In this document: positions 34,542-45,700 of the stretch, piece after piece
Layout: every line of letters starts with the position of its first letter
Position numbering within the stretch: the first letter of the stretch is position 1
Origin: Linnemannia hyalina
Lineage: Eukaryota > Mortierellomycota > Mortierellomycetes > Mortierellales > Mortierellaceae
Length of the DNA: 64,000 nucleotides
Assembly (NCBI GenBank): GCA_019671135.1
Contig: JAHRHY010000004.1
Span: forward strand, 868,001 to 932,000
Direction: 5' to 3'
The notes under the pieces: generated by a model
Seen by the model: the letters and a program-made list of their open reading frames with translations, nothing else
Told to the model about the DNA's origin: nothing
The model's database searches: none
Position numbers and translations under genes: made by a program

Positions 34542-36050
34542 ATGCAACATCATCCACTCAAGATCCCCGAAATACTCGCCCTCGTTGGGTCTTTTATCCA
34601 CCTATGGGCACACAACAACAACCCCTGCCGCCCATCTATCGCATCAGCTCGTTTCGAGCCCAAAACTCTCGTCACCTGTCTCCGGGTCTCCAAGTCATGG
34701 TACAAGACTCTTCTCCCGATTCTTTGGTACGGCTACTGGACGTCTGACACAATGGGGAGCATACCAAGGGAGGTCATCCGCCGACATAGTCATGTCTTGC
34801 GGGTTTTGTATTTGGACCAGTGCCCGCCAATTACTGTTGAGATGACATCTTTTGAATGTACGAATCTTGCTGAGCTGTCTGTGTATGTGGGCGTCGATGG
34901 AACTGAGGATCGCCAGCGACCAAAGGCAGAAGGAGAGGCGGAAACGGCAGGGGCGATTCAAGGATCTGGGGAGGTGATAGCGGCTGGAGAGGGCGAGGTG
35001 TCCTTACCTTACGAAAAACGACTTGTTCGAGCAAACCCAGGGATCAGGAACCTCGAGTGGAAAGGATTTGAATGTCCTAACGAGGCCAATACCGACGTCG
35101 TCTGTCCAGTTCTAGATGTTGAGGATTTTTTGAAACTTGATGGTTTGGAAAGACTTTTGCTGGATCATTGGGATTGTTCGAAGGGGCGGTTGGAGCAGGT
35201 GTTAGGGACTATGGCTGGAACGTTGAAAGAGCTGGAGGTTGGTACGAACTATGGCTTTCAAGCAGAGCAGCTCAAGGAGGGAGGTGATTGTGGGTGGGTG
35301 TTGGACCGGCTGGAGTCGATCAAGTGGTACTCCAGCGCGCCCGATGAAGATTACCTGTTTGAGCTGGTCAAGCGGTGTCCCAACCTCCGAAAACTCAGGT
35401 TGCAAGTCAACCACGACGGGTGGGACTTTTCTTGTCTAACCAGCCATCTCCGGACCTGTTGTCCCAAATTTGATAAGCTGAGGCTCCACGCAACCAGGAC
35501 GACACGGCACATGGATGCCTTGATCCGCGACAGTTCCAGATCGGGATTCCGCAAACTCAACCTCACCTTCGTAGACAGCACAGACATGGTGATGGGTCTC
35601 ATCCTCGGCCATGCGGCGACAGTGGAAGAAATCTATCTCTCTCCGCATGGAGATAGTGGAGACGCCAACAACTACCTCCGCCTGATGGTCGAGTGCACGC
35701 GCCTTCGACGATTGGTTTACAACCCACTCGGCGTATGTTTCGCAATTGGCTTCTTCCGCATCTTGGAGCAGCAGCAGTGGGGGTGCCGTGAACTTGAGGA
35801 GATCAGGATTCAAATTGGGGCTGGGATGTTTAGCCAATGTTGCCAGTATACCGAGGAGGAGAATAGGGAAGTGGAGGGGTTGCTTGCAGAGATCGGGTGG
35901 GAGGAGGTTGTTGGGGTGAAGGGGTGGGTGAGTGAGTGGCCGATTGACGTTATTGCACTGAGGAGGATGTTTCAGTTGATTACGATTCATGGGTTGAAGG
36001 ATATGAAGGTGATGTGGTTGGATGACTTTACTTTCCGAAAGGTTCGTTGA
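34542..36050 (+). CDS. Intronless F-box/LRR-type protein A
   Basis: Single exon of 503 codons (502 residues) from the ATG at 34542. An upstream in-frame GTG was not used, because the sister genes also begin with Met-Gln a few residues before the F-box. The N-terminal F-box-like motif is HPLKIPEILALVGSF, followed by TCLRVSKSWYKTLLPILWYGYW. The rest is an irregular leucine-rich region containing LDVEDFLKLDGLE, LDHWDCSKGRLEQVLG and LFELVKRCPNLRKL. Family role: F-box proteins join SCF ubiquitin ligases through Skp1 and use the C-terminal repeats to choose substrates. A membership in SCF is inferred. The copy shares all major blocks with B and C downstream. No intron, frame break or target clue is visible. 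Confidence 0.85.
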   Translation: MQHHPLKIPEILALVGSFIHLWAHNNNPCRPSIASARFEPKTLVTCLRVSKSWYKTLLPILWYGYWTSDTMGSIPREVIRRHSHVLRVLYLDQCPPITVEMTSFECTNLAELSVYVGVDGTEDRQRPKAEGEAETAGAIQGSGEVIAAGEGEVSLPYEKRLVRANPGIRNLEWKGFECPNEANTDVVCPVLDVEDFLKLDGLERLLLDHWDCSKGRLEQVLGTMAGTLKELEVGTNYGFQAEQLKEGGDCGWVLDRLESIKWYSSAPDEDYLFELVKRCPNLRKLRLQVNHDGWDFSCLTSHLRTCCPKFDKLRLHATRTTRHMDALIRDSSRSGFRKLNLTFVDSTDMVMGLILGHAATVEEIYLSPHGDSGDANNYLRLMVECTRLRRLVYNPLGVCFAIGFFRILEQQQWGCRELEEIRIQIGAGMFSQCCQYTEEENREVEGLLAEIGWEEVVGVKGWVSEWPIDVIALRRMFQLITIHGLKDMKVMWLDDFTFRKVR

Positions 36051-36722
36051 GGTATAGCCATGGAAGAAAATGCAAACCACATGCGCCTGGCGTAAGTTAT
36101 AAAAAAAACGATCGCATTCTTGTTTTTCATTATTGATAGGGTTGCGATCGTACCTGATGGCTTCATAAAATGTCGATCGTAACTGAGGGTCTCATAAAGT
36201 TACTATTCGCCTTTGATAGACTGGGCGAGGATGTGTTTGATTGACAGGACGCGTTTGACTGAGACAAGGGAGACTGCTTATGATATCTTTGGCGCTTGAT
36301 GATGTGATACCATCTCGCCTGCTGATCTGATGTGAATGTATGCTCCTTACAGTTGGAAGCGATAGCACGTCAAGAGTCGACACTGAGAAACAGCAACTGA
36401 AAGAACATGCTGATGTGAGCATGCATGCACTACGGATGTAGCATAACAACCAACACGGCAAGAATTTTCTTGGAAAAAGATATGCTCTCTAAGCTTCGGT
36501 GAATATAAAACCTTTGGCAAGGCAAAAGAACATTGAGATCTCCCCACATTTACTCGCAAAATCTACGGCACCTCTGCTATCCAAGTCGGTACTCCATCTC
36601 CTTCTCCTTTCACCCCTCATGCATTCACCGCGGATCACATTCTTCCTTCAGAGTCCAGGATTTTAATAACCCTATATCGCCGATGTCACTGTAGGTCGTT
36701 CTCTGAGAATCCACCCGCCGTC

Positions 36723-36920
36723 ATGGAGACTCTCTTACTGATCCTTTGGTACGGGTACTGGAATTCGGACGCAATAAAACCCACCCCAGCGGACGCCATC
36801 CGCAGGAATAGTCATCTCCTGAGGGCGTTGGAGCTGTACAAATCGCCAAAGCTGAAAGTTGATCCGGGGCCTTTTGTGCGTACCAACCTTGTTTTAGCCA
36901 TCGATGTTTTTGGATATTGA
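36723..36920 (+). pseudogene. F-box gene fragment
   Basis: A short frame begins METLLLILWYGYWNSD and continues with RNSHLLRALELYKSP. This matches the block just after the F-box in genes A-C (TLLPILWYGYW). Neither the F-box itself nor the repeat region is present. It lies 116 bases upstream of gene B's start and looks like a truncated duplicate. Confidence 0.65.
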
Positions 36921-37035
36921 GGAAGCAGAGGTTGAGGAGGTCAGTCACAAAATTCACACGCAGGTGGCCTTTCTGTCAACCCCCCCCCCCCCCATCCACT
37001 TTTTCTTCCTAACATCAACCCTTCATTCTCTCCGC

Positions 37036-38499
37036 ATGCAACAACAACAAGAACGACATCCGCTCGAGATCCCCGAAATACTCGCCCTCGTTGGGTCCTT
37101 TCTCCACCTATGGGCACATGACAACCCCACCCGCCTATTTTGGGGTTATTTCGAACCCAAGACCCTCATCACCTGCCTCCAGGTCTCCAAGGTCTGGCAC
37201 AAGACTCTCTTGCCAATTCTATGGGCAGGGTACTGGTCGTGGATACCAGAGATGCGGTACATACCAGCAAGAACACTTCACCACAACAGTCATCACCTCA
37301 AGATGTTGTACCTGAATCGATTTACTACAGGAGACATCGACTTGGCGCAAATCAATTGCACCAGCCTTGTCGCCCTTGATATCTACGTGGAGGGAACCAG
37401 GAAGGAATCAGAGGGAGGAGGTGGAGGAAGAGAAGGGGTGATGCCACTACTGCCCGTGAAGCGACTTCTCCGGTCGAACCATCAGCTCAGGACCTTAGGC
37501 TGGAATGGAATTGAAACCCCTGCGCCTTTGCTGGATGTCGATGACTTTGTGGGGCTTGTAAGTCTCAAGAGCCTTACCGTGGACAATTGGGATGTCTCTA
37601 ATGGGCGGCTGGGAATGGTCTTGAGGAAAGTTGCAGGAACGTTGAAGGAACTTGTGATTGGGAGGATGTACAATGTCGAGCCGGTGTTCCTCAATTGTGA
37701 AGACTTCATGCTGGACCGACTTGAGTCGCTTGCATGGCCGGACTTTGAACGTGGCGACGGCGATAAGACTCTGTCAGAGTTGGTCAAACGGAGTCCCAGA
37801 CTCAAGACGCTTGTGTCTTTTGCGAAGCACAGCGACAGAGGTCTACGACGACTGGCCGAAACCCTCGGAACCTCTTGCCCCGACTTTGAGTCCCTGGAGC
37901 TTCATAAATTCTTGCAGATCCAGGAACTGGAGATACTCATTCGATACCATTCACCCGGTCGACCTCAACTTCGTAAGCTACACTTTGCAGTCCAGAGTCT
38001 CGAGGACGGTGGTCATCGAGGCCTTGTTGCAGCGATTCTCCGACACGCCTCGACACTGGAGGATGTTTATATTTGCAGGATCAACCATGGCAAGGATGCA
38101 TCTGTGTGTCTCCGCCTGTTGACCGAGTGTCCTAGACTGACACGCTTTGCATTTTCCGCACGGCATCCTCCTTTCGATCTGGACTTCCTGGAGACATTGA
38201 AACAACAGAATCAACAGCGGCAGCAGGCGACATGGGGGTGTCGAGAGACGTTACAAGAGTTGAGACTGGACCCTGGGTCCTTTTATTTAAACCGACGACA
38301 GACGGATGCAGAGAGACAGGAGAAAGCAGAGATACTTTCTGAGATGGGGTGGGAGATTGTTGATAAGGATGAAGAGGATGATGAGCCGATCGATGGGGCT
38401 AGGATGAAGGAAGCTCTTGAGTTGGTTTGCTTGCAGATGTTGGAGGGGTTGCAGTTGTTGATATTGGACCAGATCACGTTCCGGCGTGTTCCATTGTAG
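37036..38499 (+). CDS. Intronless F-box/LRR-type protein B
   Basis: Single exon of 488 codons (487 residues). It starts MQQQQERHPLEIPEILALVGSF, then TCLQVSKVWHKTLLPILWAGYW. Leucine-rich blocks correspond one by one to those of A and C: LDVDDFVGLVSLK, VDNWDVSNGRLGMVLR, LSELVKRSPRLKTL, LRHASTLEDVYICR and LETLKQQ. The C-terminal EALELVCLQMLEGLQLLILD ends the family domain. The role is presumably substrate recognition for an SCF ubiquitin ligase. A C14 tract (36980-36993) lies 42 bases before the start. The F-box itself is short but matches the array consensus. Confidence 0.85.
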   Translation: MQQQQERHPLEIPEILALVGSFLHLWAHDNPTRLFWGYFEPKTLITCLQVSKVWHKTLLPILWAGYWSWIPEMRYIPARTLHHNSHHLKMLYLNRFTTGDIDLAQINCTSLVALDIYVEGTRKESEGGGGGREGVMPLLPVKRLLRSNHQLRTLGWNGIETPAPLLDVDDFVGLVSLKSLTVDNWDVSNGRLGMVLRKVAGTLKELVIGRMYNVEPVFLNCEDFMLDRLESLAWPDFERGDGDKTLSELVKRSPRLKTLVSFAKHSDRGLRRLAETLGTSCPDFESLELHKFLQIQELEILIRYHSPGRPQLRKLHFAVQSLEDGGHRGLVAAILRHASTLEDVYICRINHGKDASVCLRLLTECPRLTRFAFSARHPPFDLDFLETLKQQNQQRQQATWGCRETLQELRLDPGSFYLNRRQTDAERQEKAEILSEMGWEIVDKDEEDDEPIDGARMKEALELVCLQMLEGLQLLILDQITFRRVPL

Positions 38500-38727
38500 T
38501 TTCTTGTATTAGTTGATGATAGAGAGACTCTCGAACAAAAAAAATATACCCCGAATTAAAGTAGGATGGTGTTTATGCGGACAAAGATTACTCTCTCTTG
38601 CAGGGTGCGATTCGACGCCACCATCACCAACCATCACTTTGTTTCTTAGATAATTCTTCGTTGTTCCAGATCAATTGACGCACGGCGGCCGTCTCATCTC
38701 TTCTTTCCTTTTCTCATCAACTCCTTC

Positions 38728-38900
38728 CATGGGGGTGCCGTGGCCTTCAGGAATTGAGCCTTAAGGTCAGAATCTTTCACAGGCAGATATTAGAGACAGG
38801 AAATGGTAAATCTGCTTGGTTTTTTGGGCGGGTGGTGGACGTTGATGGGCTCAGGAAGGTACGTTGTTCAAATTCAGGAGTTGAGAGGCCTTCAGCGTAA
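38728..38900 (+). pseudogene. C-terminal relic of an F-box gene
   Basis: A frame reading GCRGLQELSLKVRIFHRQ (about 38731) matches the WGCCERLRELSLDLGIFHK block of gene C. About 100 bases later VVQIQELRGLQ matches the LVQLQELKELEVLIL terminal block in another frame. The N-terminal two thirds are absent. It lies just downstream of gene B. Confidence 0.6.
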
Positions 38901-39001
38901 GATAAAAACGGTTGCCTTAGAAGTGACATCTGATCAAATGTCGATCGATCACCCAACAGCCACAGCTACGTTTTTTTGCTCCTTTTTTATTTTGTGGCCG
39001 C

Positions 39002-39034
<33 letters not shown>

Positions 39035-39103
39035 CTTGTTCACCATCCACTTCCTTCTGTCATTTCTTCTCTTCCTCCCCCATTCTTTACCTTTTCCTCC
39101 GCA

Positions 39104-40819
39104 ATGCAACCACACCCACTCGACATTCCAGAAATCCTAGCTGTCATCGGCTCATTCCTCCCCCTCTGGGTAGACCCCACCCCTAATTCCACCTGCAACA
39201 GCAACCGCAAACGCAACCGCAAACGCCCCCCAGACATAACCGACCTCGTCTTCAAACCCAAAACAATCCTCACCTGCCTCCTCGTCTCAAATCTCTGGTA
39301 CAAGACACTACTACCCGTCCTGTGGTACAGCTATAGGTCGGGATTCATGGATGGGGTGCCAGATGCTGTTATCCGTCGGAACAGCCCGCATTTCAGGATC
39401 TTGAGTATCTCGCAGTGGTCGTATCGGTGTTTTGATATTGCGTGGTTTGAGTGCACTAAGCTTGTGGAGTTGAACATTTATTTGGATGAAGGCGGTGGTG
39501 GTGGATCGGTAGAACAGGACACAAATAGGGGAGAGGATGGCAGGCGTGGAGAGACTGGAGCATCTTCTGAATCAAGCACAGGACGAAGAGGAAAAAGAAC
39601 AGGAGAAGAACCTGAGAGCCGAGCTGTTGTACCTCTACCGGACGCAAAGCGACTTCTTCGGACGAACCCACGACTCAAGTGTCTCTCCTGGGCAGGACCC
39701 GCCCGCTCCACGACTGCATTGGATGTCGAAGACCTTGTTGGACTCGCAGGACTGGAGAACCTTAGTTTGGACCGCTGGGATTGTTCTGACGGACGGTTGG
39801 ATATGGTCTTGAAGAGCGTTGCAGGATCGTTGAAGGTGCTTTCTGTTGGTTGGATCTGTGGTGTTGAAACGGGACTCTCCTCGGTACCACTACCGCCAGT
39901 ATCGTCAGCGTCGCCATCATCATCACCACCACCAGCAACTACAGCAGCAGCAACGGCATTGCAATCGTTACGGGAGAAACCCCGCAATGGCGTGGATAAT
40001 GGACGCAGCAATACAACAGACATCTGGATGCTACCCCGACTAGAAGAACTGGTATGGTCCGGCGGCGATCTGGACGACGAGTATCTTTCAGAGCTGGTCA
40101 AGCGATGTCCCAAACTCAAGAACGTGACCCTCTATGTGAATCACGGCGGATGGGACTTTGATCGCCTGGCCGCCAGTCTGGGAAGGTACTGCCCAGACAT
40201 CGAAACACTCGAGGTCGATCCAGTCATCGAGACATTTGAAGTCGAGACCTTGATCCGTCACTGTTCACCCAACCGACCTCAGCTCCGCAAGCTCCGGATT
40301 GCAGTCAATGGGCCCAATGAACTCGGACTGGTCTTAGCGGTCCTCCCGCATGCGTCGACACTGGAGGATTTTGAGATTTACAGGACACAAGAGGAGATGG
40401 ATGGACCGCTGTATCTGCGGCTGCTTGTTGCGTGCTCGAGGTTAACACGGTTCGCATTCTTTTCAAGGGCGGCTCCGTTTGATGTGGAGTTTTTGGAGAC
40501 GTTGAAACAGGAGAGGTGGGGGTGTTGTGAGAGGTTGCGGGAGTTGAGTCTGGATTTGGGGATCTTTCACAAGTATCGGAAGCAGACTCGGGCTGAGAGA
40601 GTGGACACGAAGGCGTTACTTTCTGAGGTGGGCGGGTGGGTGGAGGTGAAGGCAATTGAGGAAGAGGATGGTGGTGATTATGATGAGTATGAGGTTGAGC
40701 CGTTTGATATGGTCAAGTTGAGGCAGGTGCTTGAGTTGGTGCAGTTGCAGGAATTGAAGGAGCTTGAGGTGCTGATTTTGGATGAGGTTGAGTTCTGGAG
40801 GAATCGTCCTATATCTTAG
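39104..40819 (+). CDS. Intronless F-box/LRR-type protein C
   Basis: Single exon of 572 codons (571 residues). It begins MQPHPLDIPEILAVIGSF and has TCLLVSNLWYKTLLPVLWYSY after the F-box. A polar insert of about 60 residues (Glu/Arg/Ser-rich, near 125-185) and a second Ser/Pro/Ala insert (near 260-290) enlarge it compared with A and B. Conserved repeat blocks follow: LDVEDLVGLAGLE, LDRWDCSDGRLDMVLK, LSELVKRCPKLKNV, VNHGGWDFDRL and LPHASTLEDFEI. The end is LELVQLQELKELEVLILDE. The presumed role is as for the other two. A T28 tract (about 39007-39034) lies about 70 bases upstream. Confidence 0.85.
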   Translation: MQPHPLDIPEILAVIGSFLPLWVDPTPNSTCNSNRKRNRKRPPDITDLVFKPKTILTCLLVSNLWYKTLLPVLWYSYRSGFMDGVPDAVIRRNSPHFRILSISQWSYRCFDIAWFECTKLVELNIYLDEGGGGGSVEQDTNRGEDGRRGETGASSESSTGRRGKRTGEEPESRAVVPLPDAKRLLRTNPRLKCLSWAGPARSTTALDVEDLVGLAGLENLSLDRWDCSDGRLDMVLKSVAGSLKVLSVGWICGVETGLSSVPLPPVSSASPSSSPPPATTAAATALQSLREKPRNGVDNGRSNTTDIWMLPRLEELVWSGGDLDDEYLSELVKRCPKLKNVTLYVNHGGWDFDRLAASLGRYCPDIETLEVDPVIETFEVETLIRHCSPNRPQLRKLRIAVNGPNELGLVLAVLPHASTLEDFEIYRTQEEMDGPLYLRLLVACSRLTRFAFFSRAAPFDVEFLETLKQERWGCCERLRELSLDLGIFHKYRKQTRAERVDTKALLSEVGGWVEVKAIEEEDGGDYDEYEVEPFDMVKLRQVLELVQLQELKELEVLILDEVEFWRNRPIS

Positions 40820-41955
40820 CAATGTGCTATTTAATAAAAGATGTAAAAGATGTGGCCATGGTTCACAATTCACCCAGTAGTGCATTAAAGAAGGGAGCAA
40901 GAAAGAGTCAGGCGACAAGAGGAGAGATCAAAGCAAACGCGTCTTGTCCCTGAAATGATCAATGGGAATGTAAAAACATAAAACAATAAAAAATAAATAG
41001 AACCAATGAGAGACAGCCAAGATGGAACTCTTCTTTCTCCTCCCCGCTCGGGCCGGTCGCAGTAAATTTTTTTAGTGAGACTGAACCGCATGACCAAACG
41101 AACGAACTTTCTGGGTTCACTTCCCCTCTTCGGTTCACATTATGTAATGGATACAACTCGGAAGGAATGCTATGACACTGCAGTGCATTCAAGTCGTTGG
41201 AGTCATGTTTCTGTAAGAATCGGGGGATAAGTCATCCACGTCATATGTTAATATCATGGTCGAATGTTCTAACAAGTTATGACTATGACAACATTTTTGT
41301 GTGGACCTGCTAATTTTACTACCAAGATTGCTCATGACTACTGCGTGACCCAAACTCTTTCGTTTGCTCACCATGGGGTCGTTTCCATTTGTGAGGCTCA
41401 CAAAATGGTATTACCATGGTAAATCTGACATGACAATGGGGACGAGGAGAGGAACACACATTCACACACAAGTCTCTTGCAGTTTGAGCTTTGAAGAAGA
41501 AAGACAAACGACAGTCAAGTGAAGTGAAGTGACAAGACACAATGGTAGACGAGTTTAACCTGATAACAAAAGGACGAGAGAAGCGTAACACTCTCGGTTT
41601 ATTGGAAAAGTAGTTTACAGAAAATACAAGGCCTCGCTGGTAAGCCGAAAGATAAAAAAAGGGGTAACAGAAAAGAGTGGGGAGTTGTTTTGTTGTTCGC
41701 AGCCGGCGATGGCTCGTTGTTTTGTTTTGTTTGTACAGATGCACCGTTTGTTGTTTGTTGCGTAGCTGATGTGGTCGTGTGGGAGAAAAAAAATGTCATC
41801 AAATGGAGGCCGAGTGGTGTTACTGAGCAAAGCCAAAGGGAAAGACCATCGTCGGTTATCATTGCTGTCGTCGTACTCCAGCTCCACCCTACTTCGTAAA
41901 TCCTGCTTGCTGTTGCTGGCTGTTACTCTCTCGGGTCAGTATCGTGCAACGGGTT
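40820..41955. other. Convergent 3' spacer after F-box gene C
   Basis: This is AT-rich and holds the 3' ends of F-box C (AATAAA-like sequence near 40832) and of the minus-strand small gene at 41956. Short frames on either strand have no family features. No gene is supported. Confidence 0.45.
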
Positions 41956-42180
41956 TTAGAGGACGCGGACTTGGACAGAGGGGACGGAGGGTTTGACGGT
42001 GGAGTTGAGGGGGTTAGCCTTGCCGATGATGGACATGATTTTGGCCATGGCATTCTCTTGGGCGGCGGGGCGGACGAGGGGAACTCTGTGTCTGTGAGCT
42101 GCGGTAGGGATGTTGTAGTTGTTGCGAGTGCTTCTGGGGAAGAAGGTACGGTAGTAGGTGAGTCTTGGCCTTTGGAACAT
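41956..42180 (-). CDS. Small basic protein with strongly C-ending codons, unknown function
   Basis: A single 75-codon frame (74 residues) runs from the ATG at 42180. I do not recognise it. Its third codon positions are overwhelmingly C (for example ACC TTC TTC CCC, AAC AAC TAC AAC ATC), the bias seen in highly expressed fungal genes. The neighbouring frames lack it. The N-terminus is rich in Arg, Tyr, Phe and Asn with almost no acidic residues, as in a mitochondrial presequence. The middle carries AMAKIMSIIGKAN. The gene is divergent from the EST1-like gene, with 587 bp between starts. Mitochondrial import is an inference from composition only. Confidence 0.55.
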   Translation of the reverse strand: MFQRPRLTYYRTFFPRSTRNNYNIPTAAHRHRVPLVRPAAQENAMAKIMSIIGKANPLNSTVKPSVPSVQVRVL

Positions 42181-42767
42181 GTTGTTGTGAGTTGGTTGAA
42201 TGTGAGTGTGAGTGTGTGAGAGAGTGTGAGCGAGTGAGAGGGAGTGAAAGAAAGATGTGGAAACAAGAAAACGGTGGCGAACGGTCTTTAAGTTTCGTTG
42301 TTTCGGTCGTGTGCTTTGCCCTCCACTGCGCCGCAGTATTTGCGATTAGCAATATGCTCGGGCACGTGAGGGGATCATATCAGATTTTGACTCTTGGACA
42401 TTTGAAGGAGAGGCAAAAAGCGGGATCATCTTTTGCTGTTTGTTCTTTGCCATCTCCCATCCATCCTTCTCCTCTCTCTCTGGTCACCCCTTCCTTCTTC
42501 TTCTTTCTCTTTGTCTTTTTCCTTCTCTTTGTTCTTGTTCTTCAACAAACAAAGGAATCGACAACTTTTTTTTGCCCCCCCTGGTTTACTGTTTGACCTA
42601 TTCACTTATCGTCACTCACCCGCCAAACAGCAAGAAAACCCCTCTCCACCCCCAACAAACCACCAAAAACAAAAACAACAACAACAACAACAAAAAAAAT
42701 ACACCCGAATCCCCAGGAACCGACTACCCAGAGAGAAAAAAAGAGCTGAACTGGAAGAGAACCTCAG
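42181..42767. promoter_or_regulatory. Divergent promoter region of the small basic gene and the EST1-like gene
   Basis: This is a 587-bp head-to-head interval. The half next to the small gene is pyrimidine-rich on its coding strand, including a CACA/CTCA-type leader. The half next to the EST1-like gene has CT-rich and then CAA-rich tracts. CACGTG is present near 42363. Confidence 0.35.
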
Positions 42768-45700
42768 ATGACTGAAGATCCCCAGGCTCTTTGGTTGGAG
42801 CTGTATAAGTATGTCCACGGCATTCTCTCATTCAACAATCATAACAATCATTCCTTTTTTTTCCCATGCCCAGGAGAACCAATACAAAAACAACAAGAAC
42901 TACATCAACTACATACGACGACTACGAGGAGAATTAGCTTTTGAGAAAAAGATTCAATGTCAACCATTCGACACCTGTTCCTTGCTTTATGATTCGAAAC
43001 AAGTCAACCTGCAGTACTGACACACCCCTTCTTAACATTGTTTTCTCAACCGTTTCCTCAATAGGTCAACCCAGGCACAGGAGAAGAACCTAAAGGACCT
43101 TTTGCATCATAAAGGAGCGCAGTCAGTCACCAGCGCAAGAGACAGGTAACAGCGCCAATGCCAATCCAAAAAAAATCTTACTCTTGTTACGTTCCTTTTT
43201 CCATTTCTTTCTACCTTTTGCTGCACAAATACCTAGCATAAAAATCAAGAGGAGACGAAGAAAGAGGGATGGACTGCGCTTATCTACTTCTGATTCACAC
43301 CAATGGCGCACCATTGTTAAGCTGGTTTTGTTCGTTGTTTTTGCTAATCAAGTTGTTATCTCTCTTTTTTTGTTTTCTTTTTTCAACTAGATTGCGGGAG
43401 GATTATGAACGATTGATTCTGACGGACATTGTGCTCGCGCATTCCAAGGAGATCGAGTCGGCACTCTGGAAGCATGTCTTCTACGTTGTCATCGACGGCT
43501 ACCGGCGCAAACTGGCCATGCTTAGTCGCCCCGACGAAGGCAATGAGCCTTCAAACCAGCAGCAGCACCAGCAAGGACGACGAGGAGGCGGAGGCGGACG
43601 AGGTAGTGAAGGCGGTCGTGGGGGAAACCGTGATGGTGGGAGATCTCGCCCTCATGGTACCCGTGGCAACAAAACCGCCGTTCCCTCGGTCGAATATCGA
43701 AAGGTGTCGACCAAATTCAGGGCGTTCATTCAAGAGGCGACCGGATTCTATCATCGGCTCATCCAGAACTTGGCGTCCTGCTATGACCTGAACGAATCTG
43801 GTCACAGCATGCATGCGGTCCCCATTGGAGGTATGGAGCTATAGGACCTTTTTTTCTTTCTCTTTTTGCCAATCGGTGCCACTAAAATGGGTCTGAAAAA
43901 ATCAAACACACAAAAAATAATTGGATGCTAATTGCCGTTGTTTTCTTCCGTTCTCCCTCACCATTCTGGGTACTAGACAAGCGTCCGTTGTCGGATATTA
44001 CGGATGTCGCCCGAGATAGCGCCACTAGCAGCTGCCACAAGTGCTACGTCTATTTGGGAGATCTTTGTAAGGACAGACGGATAACTACAAGCGATATTGA
44101 TATCTACCAGGACAGCGACTGGCGTATGCCTGTTGTGATTCCAGCACAGGACAATTAATTATGCACAGTGCATCGATGACTAACCCATCTATTGAATTCT
44201 TCATCATAATAGCTCGCTATCGACAGACATTCAACGATTCCTTCAAGAAGAATTGGTCCGCTGCACGTGATTATTACAACGAAGCCAGGAACATGCTCCC
44301 TTCGAGCGGAAACCCTTACAACCAGCTCGCAGTCGTTGCAACATTCACCCCCAACAACTTTTTGGCGCTCTACTTTTACTACCGCAGTTTGGCTGTTTCA
44401 CTTCCCTTCATGACGGCTCGCAACAACATCAAGGTCCTGATTCAAAAGATCGCGTCTGACCCGGAGAAGGGCAAAAAGTTTGTGAAGGACGAGCGCTACA
44501 CGGATCGTCAGGCAATCAACTCCAAGGATTCGGCCCAGCTGGACGACTTTTTATTGAGGTTCATCTTATTGCACGGTGCACTCTTCATGCGTTCAGCCGA
44601 GGAAGTTGATGACGATGTAATGGGCGATACTCTGGAGGGCTTATTCGTTGCGCGCCTATTGGAGCCAGATTTGTTGCTCAAGATCCAGATCATCAACATG
44701 GCGAGTCTCTACACCATGACTTATATCCCCCTTCAGGACGACAACCCAGCTGCGTTTCAGAAGGAGATCGAGTCAGAGAGAAAAGCGCTGCAGTTGATTT
44801 TGACTTGCTTTGCCACCGTTTTGCAATACGCGACCACGGAACTGGAGAACCACAGGAACGGAGACCACAAGAAGAACGGACGCCCCATCGACTTCTTGCC
44901 TTCGAATGTTCATCGCTCGATGCCGACTCTGAGACTTTCGCTGAAGTGGATGCAGGTCAACATCCACCATGTCAAGCGACTTTCGGAAGGCTTTTCCGAT
45001 GTTGACGCAGAGAACCGATTCCATCTGCGACAGATTTGGGGAGACCTCTCTACCTTTTTGAACTTGCTCGTGCAAGCCTACCCCTTTGCGGAGGGCGCGA
45101 TCTTTTGTCGTGATGTGCTCAAGGAGGACGACGAGTTGAGGGGGTTTGCTGCGCTTAAGAGGACCATTGATGAGCGCCCCCTGTCGATCATCCCACCCAG
45201 CAGGATCAGCCCTAAAGCAGAGATGCAGATGCGGGCGGGCGATATGTTCCACGATGCTCTTAGCCTTGCCAAGATGGACTGGCCCGAGTTTTACGGAAAA
45301 GTTATTGAGGACGAGGATGACATGCAGACTGTTCGATTCTCTGTTGAGCGTGACGAAGAAGGCAAATCGACTGCCAACGCCATTCAGTCAAACATGAAGG
45401 ATTCTGCCGAGCAGGATTATGATGACGAGGTTGATGATGGAGAGGATGAAGCCAGAGAGGAGAGTGATTACGAGCGCAAGGAGGAGGATGAGGATATGAA
45501 TCCGTTCCACATCCGCAAGACATCGGTTTCAAATGTACTGGGCGCTCATCGTGATCAGGATATCGACCAGCGCCAGGCTGTCGCTGCTTTGCTCTCGGAC
45601 GACGACAATGACCTCTCGCTTATTGTTGGCCAGGACGATGACGATGAGGACGAAGATGAGGATGATGCGGAGGAAGTTGTTTTGTTCAAGGGACGAAGCA

